This document shows positions 1 through 8,626 of a DNA stretch of 64,000 bases, one piece after another (position 1 is the stretch's first letter; every line of letters begins with the position of its first letter). Source of the DNA: Anaerolineae bacterium. Lineage in GTDB: Bacteria > Chloroflexota > Anaerolineae > Aggregatilineales > J027. The DNA lies in the NCBI GenBank assembly GCA_021463865.1, contig JAJTXY010000002.1, positions 1-64,000 of the forward strand. The letters run 5' to 3'. The translations under genes and the position numbers were made by a program. The notes beneath the pieces were generated by a model, which was not told where the DNA came from, searched no databases, and saw only the letters and a list, made by a program, of their open reading frames with translations.

Positions 1-2
1 GG

Positions 3-1130
3 GGCACAGGATTATCGTATGCCAATAATTCCCCCCAATCGTTACAACAAATTCCAGATCAAACAAGCTATAGGGACGTGAGTATTTTAGGTCGTGGTAA
101 TGCCAATAGCATTGCATGGAGTCCCGATGGCGATAGCTTAATTGTGGCAGGTAGCTTGGGTATTTGGCGCTACGATAATGATTTCCAGACAGTCAGCCAT
201 TTATTGAAAACTTCTCAAGAGATTACTTTGGCTGCTTGGAGTCCTGACGGAACAAGGATTGCTGGTGCAACGAGCAGCAATGGTAAGTTAGCAACGGCCA
301 GTTACGATCAAATCCGAGTGTGGGATAGCCTGTCCGGTCAATTGTTAGCGGCACTACCTGAACAAGTGAATTCAGTATCCACCGTTGTTTGGAATCCTAG
401 TGGCTCACAATTTGCAGGTGCTTGGGATGGAACAATTTACATCTGGGATAGTACCACCTATGAACAGGTGGGTACTTTTAGCCTACAAAATGGACGATTT
501 AAAAGCATTGATTGGAGCATCACCAATAAGATTGCCGTCACAAATCTAAATGCTCAACAAATACTTCTACTTGATGGGGAAACAGCAGAATTGGAACGAA
601 AATTCGACGGGGAAGCCAATCAAGTGGCATGGAATTCTGATGGCATTTTATTGGCAGGTACAGTAAACAATGACATCCAAGTATGGGATGTAAATCTCTA
701 CCAGAAATCTACCTTAGTAGGTCACTCAGGAACCGTTCAGGAAATCAAATGGAAGCCGAATTCTGAAGTATTGGCAGCCTCTAGCATAGATAACAACGTT
801 CGTGTCTGGAATACGATGACGGGCCAAATCATCACACATCTTGATAACCACACCAGTTCCGTCGAAAGTGTCACATGGATGTCAACTGAATCTCAAATTG
901 GCACTGGTTATAAGAGCGGGGAGGTTCGGCTATGGGATTCTCAGGTCAATGATTTGCTTAATATTATTCCCCTCAGCAGCAGAAATAGCACATGGAGCAA
1001 CAATCGAACTCTTCTTGCAGGAAACACGGATTCAGAAACTTTGACCGTTTGGAATTGGGCCGATTTACTCAATGATAGTCACCGTCAGGAAACATCATCG
1101 GAATTTGACATCATTTATTACAAGCTATAA
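3..1130 (+). CDS. WD40 repeat protein, 5' partial, first part of a frameshifted gene
   Basis: Beta-propeller protein, probably a scaffold or sensor with no enzymatic role that can be read from sequence. WD-type blades recur about every 40 residues, with IAWSPDG-like strands and IRVWD, IYIWD, IQVWD and VRVWN ends. The frame stays open from the left edge of the window (base 3) into the first possible start (GTG at 78), so the true start is outside the window. Translation stops at 1128-1130 in mid-propeller; the next blades continue in another frame from 1109 on (next entry), so this is one gene broken by an indel near 1109-1130. Base composition is AT-richer than the protease genes that follow. 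Specific partner or role is unknown. Confidence 0.8.
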   Translation, partial: GTGLSYANNSPQSLQQIPDQTSYRDVSILGRGNANSIAWSPDGDSLIVAGSLGIWRYDNDFQTVSHLLKTSQEITLAAWSPDGTRIAGATSSNGKLATASYDQIRVWDSLSGQLLAALPEQVNSVSTVVWNPSGSQFAGAWDGTIYIWDSTTYEQVGTFSLQNGRFKSIDWSITNKIAVTNLNAQQILLLDGETAELERKFDGEANQVAWNSDGILLAGTVNNDIQVWDVNLYQKSTLVGHSGTVQEIKWKPNSEVLAASSIDNNVRVWNTMTGQIITHLDNHTSSVESVTWMSTESQIGTGYKSGEVRLWDSQVNDLLNIIPLSSRNSTWSNNRTLLAGNTDSETLTVWNWADLLNDSHRQETSSEFDIIYYKL

Positions 1131-1177
1131 GTTTTAATGACATCACAGCGATAGGTTGGAGTCCTGATGACCGATTT

Positions 1178-1726
1178 TTGGCTATCAGTTCCAATGATTA
1201 CTTTGCTAGAGTCATAGATGCCTCGACAGGGGATGTGACATTTGGCATAGAACACGAGTCTCAAGAAGTTTTTCAGATTATTTGGAGTCCAGATGGTCAA
1301 CAGGTGGCAACAGCAGCCGATAATGTCAGAATTTGGAATGCGAGAAATGGAACTTCAATAGCCATGCTGCCAACAATATCACAGACTGTGTGGCGGATAG
1401 GGTGGAGTCCTGACGGCAAATACATTGTCGGTGGAACACTTGAAAGAGACATCATTCTGTGGAATGCCTCGACATACGTATTGATATTCAAACCGTCGGG
1501 GCACACAGACCGAGTTAACGAACTTGCATGGCATCCGAGGAGCAACATTCTTGCCAGTGGCAGCTACGATGGCACAATTATCTTGTGGGATGTAAATACC
1601 GGAGACGTGGTTGCAACCCTGACAGGTCATAATGGGCCAGTGACAGCGTTGGCATGGAATTCTGACGGTACTCAATTGGCGAGTGGGGGTGAAGATGGCA
1701 CCATTCGGATTTGGACAAATGAATAG
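1178..1726 (+). CDS. WD40 repeat protein, C-terminal part of the frameshifted gene
   Basis: Continuation of the preceding WD40 gene in a different frame. The frame is open from 1109, and the residues before the nominal TTG start at 1178 (FNDITAIGWSPDD) already form a WD40 strand, so this is not an independent gene start. It holds about four more blades ending in IRIW, IILWN, IILWD and IRIW. Both halves keep good repeat spacing, so the break is either a recent mutation or a sequence error, not old decay. After the stop, about 95 bases separate it from the protease gene. Confidence 0.75.
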   Translation: MAISSNDYFARVIDASTGDVTFGIEHESQEVFQIIWSPDGQQVATAADNVRIWNARNGTSIAMLPTISQTVWRIGWSPDGKYIVGGTLERDIILWNASTYVLIFKPSGHTDRVNELAWHPRSNILASGSYDGTIILWDVNTGDVVATLTGHNGPVTALAWNSDGTQLASGGEDGTIRIWTNE

Positions 1727-1822
1727 CACCGGATGTGCCAAATCTTCATGCTGTAGTTTATCCGCCAACTAATGCTACAATAGGTCACGAGTGCCTGAGA
1801 CGAAAACCGATTGAGGAAAACA

Positions 1823-3031
1823 ATGGAACAACGGGAACATACCCGCCTGTGGTGGAATCAGCTTTGGCGTGGCATTGTCATAGTGGCGTTGGTTAGCGGC
1901 GGCTTTCTCGCTGGCTTTATCGCACGCGGCCACGAATCTGCCACTGCCCAAGAATCAGGCGATTCCGAGTTTAAGATTCTGAACCAAGTGGATCAATTGG
2001 TACGGGATAACTTCGTGCGTGATCTCCCGCCCGATAATACACTAGAATATGCAGCGATTCGCGGCTATCTGGCCTCGCTTAACGACAACTATACCTTTTT
2101 TAATGACCCCCCTGTCGCCAGCAGCGAAAGTGATGCCCTAGCAGGTCGTTATGGGGGTATCGGTGTGGATGTGGTACGCAATGAAGCCGGGATGATTGTT
2201 TTATATCCCTATCCCGACAGCCCCGCCGCCCGTGCTGGGGTTTTAGATGGGGATATTTTGCTGGCGGTTAATGACCAACCGCTTGACCCGAATGAACGAT
2301 TGGATGTGGTGCGCCAGATGACACGTGGCGAGATTACAGAAGAGGGTTCGGGAGTCAAAATTACGGTGCAGCAGCCCAATACAACCGAAACGCGCACCTA
2401 TGACATCCCATTTGAAGAAATCATTATTCCGTCCATTGCATGGCGGGTGCTGGCTGAGGCTCCAGAACTGGGTTATATCCAGATTAAGAGTTTTACGTCC
2501 CTAACCCCTGAAGAAGTGGAGAATGCGATAGCCGACCTGCGAACCAAGAATATCACGGGTCTCATCCTAGATTTGCGTTTTAACTCAGGTGGTCTGCTAC
2601 AGGAAAGTATTGATGTCGCGGGTGAATTTTTGAACGGCGGCACAATTGTCATTGAACAAAGCCGCACGACGGGCGAAATGGTGCATGAAGATACCCCCGG
2701 CGGAGTTGCCACTGATTTACCAACCATCGTCTTGGTGAACGGTGGAACTGCCAGCGCCGCTGAAGTAGTCGCCGGAGCGTTGCAAGATAATGGTCGAGCC
2801 ATTATCATCGGGCAGCGCACTTTTGGCAAAGGCTCGGTTCAATTTATTTTTGGGCTAGAGGACGGCTCATCCGTGCATATTACCGCATCACTGTGGTTGA
2901 CTCCCAGCCGTACCCCGTTGGACGGAGTTGGCTTGATGCCCAATATTGAGATGATTCCTGACCAAAATGGGCGGGATGTAGAGCTAGGGGAAGCGATTCG
3001 TCAATTACGACAACTTTTAGCAAATTCATGA
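1823..3031 (+). CDS. S41 family C-terminal processing protease
   Basis: Membrane-anchored serine protease of the CtpA/S41 family, expected to work outside the membrane on C-termini of exported or damaged proteins. One N-terminal hydrophobic segment (about residues 13-36) is followed by the S41 helper region, a PDZ domain starting near GGIGVDV, and the catalytic core. The core has the catalytic Ser in NGGTASAAEV and the Lys in GQRTFGKGSVQ, giving the Ser/Lys dyad. ATG 1823 is preferred over TTG 1811 because GAGG at 1813-1816 is spaced correctly for it. A paralogue starts just downstream, so the two probably form one transcript. About 402 residues, normal for the family. Confidence 0.92.
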   Translation: MEQREHTRLWWNQLWRGIVIVALVSGGFLAGFIARGHESATAQESGDSEFKILNQVDQLVRDNFVRDLPPDNTLEYAAIRGYLASLNDNYTFFNDPPVASSESDALAGRYGGIGVDVVRNEAGMIVLYPYPDSPAARAGVLDGDILLAVNDQPLDPNERLDVVRQMTRGEITEEGSGVKITVQQPNTTETRTYDIPFEEIIIPSIAWRVLAEAPELGYIQIKSFTSLTPEEVENAIADLRTKNITGLILDLRFNSGGLLQESIDVAGEFLNGGTIVIEQSRTTGEMVHEDTPGGVATDLPTIVLVNGGTASAAEVVAGALQDNGRAIIIGQRTFGKGSVQFIFGLEDGSSVHITASLWLTPSRTPLDGVGLMPNIEMIPDQNGRDVELGEAIRQLRQLLANS

Positions 3032-3065
3032 GATGGGATGTATTGGAACAACGTGGAGGCCGATT

Positions 3066-4349
3066 GTGAAAGACGAATCTTTGGAGATGAATAATTTGGA
3101 GATCGCGGAAAAAGAACCTGCTCGATCTCTGACAAAAACTGCCTTGCCCCAGACACGGGCACGATTAAGTTCATTCCAAGTATTGACCATCGTGGTCGCA
3201 TTGGTCATGACCAGCACCGTATCGTTTCTAGGTGGGGTCATTTATGACCGTCGGACAGGCGACGCCTATTCTGACGAATTCCAAGTGTTTTGGGAAACAT
3301 GGAACACCGTGGATAAAGAATTCTACGGCGATATGCCCAACCGCCAAGACCGTGTGTATGGCGCAATACAGGGTTTTATCACTACGCTTAATGACCCCTT
3401 TACCGCTTTTGTGGTGCCAGAGCAGGCCGACATCCATCGTCAATTTATGTCGGGTAAATTTGGCGGCATTGGGGCATCGGTCAGCATTGATGCCAACGGC
3501 GAACCCTATATCACCCGTTTGCTACGCGGCAACCCAGCCGAAAAAGCAGGCTTGGAACCGCTGGATGTGATTAGGAGCGTAGACGGTCAATCGGTACAGG
3601 GGTTGACATTGGACGAGGTGGTAGATTTGATTAAGGGGGATGTCGGCACAGAAGTGGTCTTGACCATTTATCGCCCCTCCCAAGACACCACCTTTGACCA
3701 ACCGATTATGCGGGCCGTGATCGAGGAATTGACTGCCTACTCTGGCATGATTGGCGACATCGGCTATCTGCGTCTATCCAGTTTTAATGCCGTCTCTGCC
3801 AGCCAGACCGAGCGCGAATTGCAAAATCTACTTGACCAAGACCCGCGTGCCATTGTCTTCGATTTGCGGGGCAACGGCGGCGGCCTATTAGATGAAGCGG
3901 TCAAGATCGCCGATATGTTCCTTGACGAAGGGCTGGTTTTGACCGAGCGCAGTCGCAGCGGGGATGAAGAGCGCTATGTCTCGGATAGTGGCGATTTGGG
4001 CGAAAGAGTCCCGGTGGTCATTTTGATAGACGGTAACAGTGCCAGTGCATCGGAAGTGGTCGCGGGGGCGCTACAAGATCGGGATCGGGCCGTTCTCATC
4101 GGGCAAAAAAGCTATGGTAAGGGGTCGGTACAACTCGTGCATGATCTCCCCGGTGGTGAGCAACTGCGTGTGACCATCGCGGCGTGGTATACCCCCGATG
4201 ATCGCCGCATTCATGGCACCGGTCTAGAACCGGATGTGGTGGTTGAGGGCGATCAATTTGATGCACAGGGCAACGACCTGTATCTAAATGCCGCTATTGA
4301 CTATATCAATGCAACTTATCCTCGTGACCCTCACATTTTTGGAGGATGA
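3066..4349 (+). CDS. S41 family C-terminal processing protease (second copy)
   Basis: Second CtpA-like protease, paralogous to the gene before it. A hydrophobic segment (VLTIVVALVMTSTVSFLGG) anchors it; then come a PDZ domain (GGIGASVSID onward) and the S41 core with catalytic Ser in DGNSASASEV and Lys in GQKSYGKGSVQ. GTG 3066 is chosen because GGAGG at 3055-3059 sits six bases before it; an upstream ATG at 3033 would overlap that site and lacks one of its own. The gene follows the first protease almost without a gap and leads into smpB, three bases beyond its stop. The pair may differ in substrate; nothing in the sequence says which. Confidence 0.92.
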   Translation: MKDESLEMNNLEIAEKEPARSLTKTALPQTRARLSSFQVLTIVVALVMTSTVSFLGGVIYDRRTGDAYSDEFQVFWETWNTVDKEFYGDMPNRQDRVYGAIQGFITTLNDPFTAFVVPEQADIHRQFMSGKFGGIGASVSIDANGEPYITRLLRGNPAEKAGLEPLDVIRSVDGQSVQGLTLDEVVDLIKGDVGTEVVLTIYRPSQDTTFDQPIMRAVIEELTAYSGMIGDIGYLRLSSFNAVSASQTERELQNLLDQDPRAIVFDLRGNGGGLLDEAVKIADMFLDEGLVLTERSRSGDEERYVSDSGDLGERVPVVILIDGNSASASEVVAGALQDRDRAVLIGQKSYGKGSVQLVHDLPGGEQLRVTIAAWYTPDDRRIHGTGLEPDVVVEGDQFDAQGNDLYLNAAIDYINATYPRDPHIFGG

Positions 4350-4352
4350 AAA

Positions 4353-4814
4353 TTGGCAGGAGAAGGTATCAAAATCATCACCCGTAACCGCAAGGCCAGC
4401 CATGAGTATCATCTATTGGATACCTATGAGGCGGGCCTCGTCTTGGTTGGGTCAGAAATCAAATCCATTCGTGCGGGCCATGTCAATCTGCAAGAGGCCT
4501 TTGTAACGGATACGAATGGGGAATTATGGGTGCTGAATATGCACATCAACGAGTATAAACAGGCACATAAACGTGGACATGAACCGCTACGTCCGCGCAA
4601 GTTACTTTTGCACCGCAAAGAAATAAACAAAATCATCAGCGAGATGGCTCAGAAGGGGTATACTGTAATACCAACGGCTCTCTATCTAAAAAATGGTCGC
4701 GCCAAATTGGAAATTGCATTGGCAAAGGGCAAAAAACTCTATGACAAGCGCCAAGATATGCGCAAGAAAGACGACCAACGACAGATGGAACGGGCTATGC
4801 GTGATTATCGTTGA
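4353..4814 (+). CDS. smpB: SsrA-binding protein SmpB
   Basis: Binds tmRNA and guides it to stalled ribosomes for trans-translation, which frees the ribosome and tags the unfinished peptide. The 153-residue length is typical. Family signatures visible are the N-terminal NRKASHEYHLLDTYEAGLVL stretch, the GSEIKSIRAG loop and VNLQEAF, and the basic C-terminal tail beginning KGKKLYDKR that enters the ribosome channel. It starts at TTG 4353, with GGAGG at 4341-4345 lying inside the end of the protease gene, so translation is probably coupled. Pairing with exported-protein proteases suits a quality-control operon, though that link is inference. Confidence 0.97.
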   Translation: MAGEGIKIITRNRKASHEYHLLDTYEAGLVLVGSEIKSIRAGHVNLQEAFVTDTNGELWVLNMHINEYKQAHKRGHEPLRPRKLLLHRKEINKIISEMAQKGYTVIPTALYLKNGRAKLEIALAKGKKLYDKRQDMRKKDDQRQMERAMRDYR

Positions 4815-4832
4815 ACAAGATGATAGGCGGTC

Positions 4833-5639
4833 ATGAAACACCACCTCCCCGACAAATGGCCTCACACGATCCGGGAAATAAATGATCTGCCCGATGAGCA
4901 GAAATGCGCCATCTACCAGACCTTGATCCCGGATTGGATTTGTGACCAATTTGGCATTGATCGTGATACGCTAACGATCAATGGTAAGTCAGTTATCAAA
5001 CTGCGCTGTCCACATGGCAGCCGAGCAATGGAAATGAGTGTTTTTCATCAACCCGGCAGCCGCGACCCTGCCCTCTATCTAAACTTAGCGGATTCGTTTT
5101 TGGGCCAGTTAATGGTGCTGTTGGTGATGATGAATGACCCCTATTCGCCTCGCTATAATGTGGACATTGACGAATTGGGCCATCCTACCAATCTCGGCAC
5201 CTCAGGTCGAAATTATCAGGAAGAAATACGGGCTTTTGAGGCGGGGCTGGCACCGGGCCAAATCCGCTCAGGCTTGCGCGGATTTCGTCGGGCTGTGCCT
5301 GTGTTTGAGGAATTTGTGGGTCGGATGGGACATGACTTATTTTTGATTGAGCCGCTGTCCTATCACAATGCGATTATCTTTGAACGCTACGGCTTTGGAT
5401 ATACGGTTGGACGACAGGAAATGGAGAATATCCATACCCAGTTTATGCCGGGAGGCAGTCTACACCAGCGTTTGGATAATCGCAACATTTTTAGACGTGA
5501 AGACGCATGGGAATCTATTCGTGGGCGGGCATGGGCAATTCATGATGGCATTTTAGGACACCCATTTACGGGGTTCCATATGTATAAACGCATCAATCAT
5601 AATGCCGGAGTCAACACGTTCCCCAATGGGGCTTGGTAA
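4833..5639 (+). CDS. Conserved-looking protein of unknown function
   Basis: A 268-residue soluble protein I do not recognise. There is no signal peptide or membrane segment. The N-terminal third contains Cys residues (CAIYQ, WICDQF, LRCPHG) without a clear zinc pattern. A later stretch, YHNAIIFERYGFGYTVGR, resembles the acetyl-CoA side of GNAT acetyltransferases, where a Y-E-x-x-G-F element follows an N-x-x-A motif, but the N-terminal GNAT strands are not evident, so this is only a hint. It starts at ATG 4833 with AGGCGG just upstream, 18 bases after smpB, and is followed 31 bases later by the STAND ATPase gene, suggesting one operon. Confidence 0.7.
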   Translation: MKHHLPDKWPHTIREINDLPDEQKCAIYQTLIPDWICDQFGIDRDTLTINGKSVIKLRCPHGSRAMEMSVFHQPGSRDPALYLNLADSFLGQLMVLLVMMNDPYSPRYNVDIDELGHPTNLGTSGRNYQEEIRAFEAGLAPGQIRSGLRGFRRAVPVFEEFVGRMGHDLFLIEPLSYHNAIIFERYGFGYTVGRQEMENIHTQFMPGGSLHQRLDNRNIFRREDAWESIRGRAWAIHDGILGHPFTGFHMYKRINHNAGVNTFPNGAW

Positions 5640-5670
5640 GTAATTTAGGGAGTGGTGCCGGGGGGCATCG

Positions 5671-8163
5671 TTGAAAAATAGTAAACCTTCTCTGTATTAT
5701 CCCTCGCTGGATATAAACACATTGCAGGCCAGCTATGATATGTTAGGGCGATGGGAAGATGAAACGCTCAGTCCGTTGGCGGGTCTCGTCTTGGTGCAAC
5801 AGCGACTAACTGCACCCCACGCACTGCGCAATATCATCGCCTACAATGAGATTGTCTATGAAATTCTATCGTCCCTCTTGCTCGACCAGTTTTCACTGCT
5901 CAGAACTCAAAACAATCTACCCTCGCTTCAAACTGACCGCAATCACACTGTGCAATCAGATGAGGCTATTAATGATTTGCAGCAGTGTGGCACAAAAGCC
6001 AATCGCTATCTCATCGGTTATGCTGCCCTATATTACCGCTATATGCGGCCTGAGTTGGAACTCTCTGTTGAGGAAATCAGCCAGCACCTGAATCAAACTG
6101 ATCGCAATCTCCGCCGTCATGAAAAAAAATGTCTAGGAGTGCTGCTCAGTGAGCTAAATCGCCTTGAATTGGAGGCCCGCGCAGCTCAAAGGCGACTGCG
6201 TTGCTTGTTGGCACTACCACAAGACAAGTTACTTGATTTGGACAGCCAACTCGTGCGTGTCCGCGAGATTAGTGACCGGATTGCGAATAAAAATGCGATC
6301 TCCCATTGGTATATTTATGGCCCGGCTGGCGTCGGCAAATCCAGCATAGCGCTCCAAATTGCGCGGCAGTTGGTTGACCGTAACGTTGTTGGGGATGTAA
6401 TCTGGCTCGATTTGAGATTAACTCACCGTAGCAACCAACCGCTACCACGTGAGGCACTGGCGGACTTGGTTAGTGAAAATTTGCGGCTTCAGGGAAGTCA
6501 CGAAGGTACCTCGTCTAGCCAATTGATTTATAACTACTTAGCCTATCTGGCAAACGACCATCAACAGCTATTGCTGATCTTGGACAATGCCGATGGATGG
6601 CAGTTCATCATCGAAGAGAACTGGGCGTGGCTTCAACAAACCCTCCTTATCGTAACAGCACGGGTTCCGCATGAAAATTGGCAGCAAGGGGAGGTGAAAT
6701 GTCAGGAATTGAGCAAACAGGAAAGCCTCTACTATCTGCAAAATCTTGAGCGGATCTATCCTTTTCGACGCGAACCCCTCTTTGAGGAAATTATCCAGCG
6801 AGTAGGGGGCAATCCCGCTGCTTTAAAACGAATATTTCGTTTTATGGAGATGCTTTCACCACAGGAAACGCTTGATGAAGCGGCTTTCGTTGATCATCAT
6901 CGCTTTCAATGGGAGCACTTACCTGCGTTCTCGCAAGAAGTCTACTGGTGGCTTGCTGGTCTCACAATTCAGCAGTATGTAAATAAAGAAAGATTACTGT
7001 TAGCAAAGAGATACTTTTTCGCGCCACAATCTCTTACTCTAAACCAAAATCTAGAATACCTTATGGCGAGTGGTTTGATCGAATGTAACATCATCCAAGA
7101 GCGTCATGCGTACCGTGTTCCGGAGGACAGTTGGCAAATCACGGCCCATATTGATTCGGCTGCCCAAAAACTACATGAAATTATTCGCCAATTTTTAAGG
7201 ATACCCAATGAAAACGCCGAGGAACGTGCTGAAATTGCGGGTAGTTTCCTAATGCTGTTGCAATCCCTTGATTTTGATTGGGGGGATGTTACCGTACCAC
7301 TGGCGAAAGTATGCCAATCTGGGTTTATCTATACACGCCAGTGGCGACGGTATCTGGGCTTATTGGATTGGATAAACAAAAAAACACCCCCATTGACCGA
7401 GGAAAAAATGTGGCTTGGTATCGAGCGGGCCAGTATTTTGCGCCGCCTCGGAGATTTTGAGGAAGCGAAAGCCCAATTGACATCTGTATTTTATACAGCC
7501 CAGCAATTTGAGGATATGTTGATGCTCAGTGATACGCTAATGGAACAATCCATGCTGCTGTTCTATCAAGATAGTGACCGGGCCGCATTTGAGAAGGCGC
7601 AACAGGCTTATGAAATTGTGCGAACCACTACTGATAACACCCGTCTTGAGCGAAGCATCTACCTAGTAGCGCAGGCCCTCAGCCGCACCGATGCCTTAGA
7701 TGCACGGGAATGGGCGCAGGTGATCACCCGTCGTGATGCCGAAGTTTGGGATTTGATCGCCCGTATCGAACTAAATTTGGATAGTCAAGCCGCGTTGATT
7801 GCTGCCGAAAAAGCGATTGCACTCTTGGACCCCGACAATCCAGCATATCCAAGAAGTTTGGGGCTTTTGGCACGTGCGCTCGTCGCCAATGGAAAAAATT
7901 TAGAGGCGATTGAGAAGTTCCATCTTGCCATTAACCTACTCCAGCGCCAGCACGACCCGGTGGGATTAGCCCGGATGCATAATAATCTAGGGGTGGCATA
8001 TTTGGAAAGTGATCAAACCGAATACTTGAAGCTGGCGCAAAATGAATTTGAACGCTCGCTCCAAATCGCCCAGACGATTCAGGACAAGCATAATGAAAAT
8101 ATCGCCATCCAGAATTTGGCGCATTTGCGAAGTCGGCCCACAGATCGGCGACGCCATCAATGA
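5671..8163 (+). CDS. STAND-class ATPase with C-terminal TPR repeats
   Basis: A 830-residue signal-transducing NTPase of the AP-ATPase/NB-ARC type. Residues 130-165 look like a helix-turn-helix (SVEEISQHLNQTDRNLRRH). The nucleotide site has Walker A GPAGVGKSS (217-225), Walker B LLLILDNADGW (about 300-310) and a sensor-like LIVTARVP. The GNPAALKRI element (about residue 375) matches the GxP motif of these ATPases. From about 560 the protein becomes helical, with TPR-like repeats near 640-820 (for example MHNNLGVAYLES). Such proteins usually switch from an inactive monomer to an oligomer when the repeat region senses a ligand; the N-terminal output here is not clear, possibly DNA binding. TTG start, with a G-rich site just before it. 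Confidence 0.85.
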   Translation: MKNSKPSLYYPSLDINTLQASYDMLGRWEDETLSPLAGLVLVQQRLTAPHALRNIIAYNEIVYEILSSLLLDQFSLLRTQNNLPSLQTDRNHTVQSDEAINDLQQCGTKANRYLIGYAALYYRYMRPELELSVEEISQHLNQTDRNLRRHEKKCLGVLLSELNRLELEARAAQRRLRCLLALPQDKLLDLDSQLVRVREISDRIANKNAISHWYIYGPAGVGKSSIALQIARQLVDRNVVGDVIWLDLRLTHRSNQPLPREALADLVSENLRLQGSHEGTSSSQLIYNYLAYLANDHQQLLLILDNADGWQFIIEENWAWLQQTLLIVTARVPHENWQQGEVKCQELSKQESLYYLQNLERIYPFRREPLFEEIIQRVGGNPAALKRIFRFMEMLSPQETLDEAAFVDHHRFQWEHLPAFSQEVYWWLAGLTIQQYVNKERLLLAKRYFFAPQSLTLNQNLEYLMASGLIECNIIQERHAYRVPEDSWQITAHIDSAAQKLHEIIRQFLRIPNENAEERAEIAGSFLMLLQSLDFDWGDVTVPLAKVCQSGFIYTRQWRRYLGLLDWINKKTPPLTEEKMWLGIERASILRRLGDFEEAKAQLTSVFYTAQQFEDMLMLSDTLMEQSMLLFYQDSDRAAFEKAQQAYEIVRTTTDNTRLERSIYLVAQALSRTDALDAREWAQVITRRDAEVWDLIARIELNLDSQAALIAAEKAIALLDPDNPAYPRSLGLLARALVANGKNLEAIEKFHLAINLLQRQHDPVGLARMHNNLGVAYLESDQTEYLKLAQNEFERSLQIAQTIQDKHNENIAIQNLAHLRSRPTDRRRHQ

Positions 8164-8165
8164 TA

Positions 8166-8194
8166 TTGCGAACTCGGGCCAGTCGTGCTAAGAT
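8166..8194 (+). promoter_or_regulatory. Likely sigma-70-type promoter for tRNA-Arg
   Basis: TTGCGA (8166-8171) and TAAGAT (8189-8194) are separated by 17 bases and lie 12 bases before the mature tRNA start. Each box matches the consensus at four of six positions. Confidence 0.5.
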
Positions 8195-8206
8195 AAACGC
8201 ATCATT

Positions 8207-8279
8207 GCCCTCTTAGCTCAGTGGTTAGAGCAGCGGTCTTCGGAACCGGAGGTCGGGGGTTCGAATCCCTCAGGGGGCA
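8207..8279 (+). tRNA. tRNA-Arg(TCG)
   Basis: The 73 bases fold into a full cloverleaf. The acceptor stem is GCCCTCT (8207-8213) with AGGGGGC (8272-8278), including one G-U. The D stem is GCTC/GAGC. The anticodon arm GCGGT/ACCGG has a G-G mismatch at its base, and the loop CTTCGGA (8238-8244) places anticodon TCG at 8240-8242. The T arm is GGGGG-TTCGAAT-CCCTC. The discriminator base is A and the CCA end is not encoded. The anticodon reads CGA arginine codons. Confidence 0.93.
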
Positions 8280-8468
8280 TAACACAGTACACCTGTTCCC
8301 ACCTCCCCTACCCACAAAATAAGAATAATTTGTTACAAGACCCCCTACTCACTCAGTGAGGTGAGACTTGTCATGTATTTCGTATGACCAACTAGAGTGA
8401 CCACAAATTGCCGATGTCGGTATATTGGTAAACAATTTCGAGGTTTAGGGGGAATTGGATTAATTTGC

Positions 8469-8489
8469 AGCCATAAGATGGCTTTTTTT
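8469..8489 (+). terminator. Intrinsic terminator
   Basis: AGCCAT-AAG-ATGGCT stem-loop (8469-8483) runs straight into seven T residues. It is on the plus strand and would end transcripts coming from the tRNA or from a start between 8280 and 8460. Confidence 0.75.
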
Positions 8490-8510
8490 GAATGTTTTAA
8501 GCTAGCGTTT

Positions 8511-8534
8511 GGGACAGTGGAGGCCACTGTTCCC
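8511..8534 (+). promoter_or_regulatory. Hairpin in the leader of the aldehyde oxidoreductase gene
   Basis: GGGACAGTGG and CCACTGTTCCC form a 10-pair stem with one bulged base and an AGG loop, about 90 bases before the start codon. There is no T run after it, so it is more likely a leader structure than a terminator. Any role in regulation is unproven. Confidence 0.4.
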
Positions 8535-8626
8535 TATTCAATTTCTACAGACCGCCCAGTTGAGCAAAAACAGATTGGCTCACTTACTGTGCGGCATTTT
8601 TGTCTGACGGGGAAAGAAGGGCAAGG

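Larger units (their letters stand above)
8280..8626 (+). other. Intergenic region with a terminator and hairpins, no convincing ORF
   Basis: About 350 bases between the tRNA and the aldehyde oxidoreductase. It contains a perfect 6-base inverted repeat (CTCACT-C-AGTGAG, 8348-8360), a strong intrinsic terminator (8469-8489) and a hairpin in the oxidoreductase leader (8511-8534). Short ORFs here overlap these structures and look non-coding. The terminator lies 190 bases after the tRNA, so the interval may encode a small RNA or be a long tRNA trailer. Confidence 0.6.
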
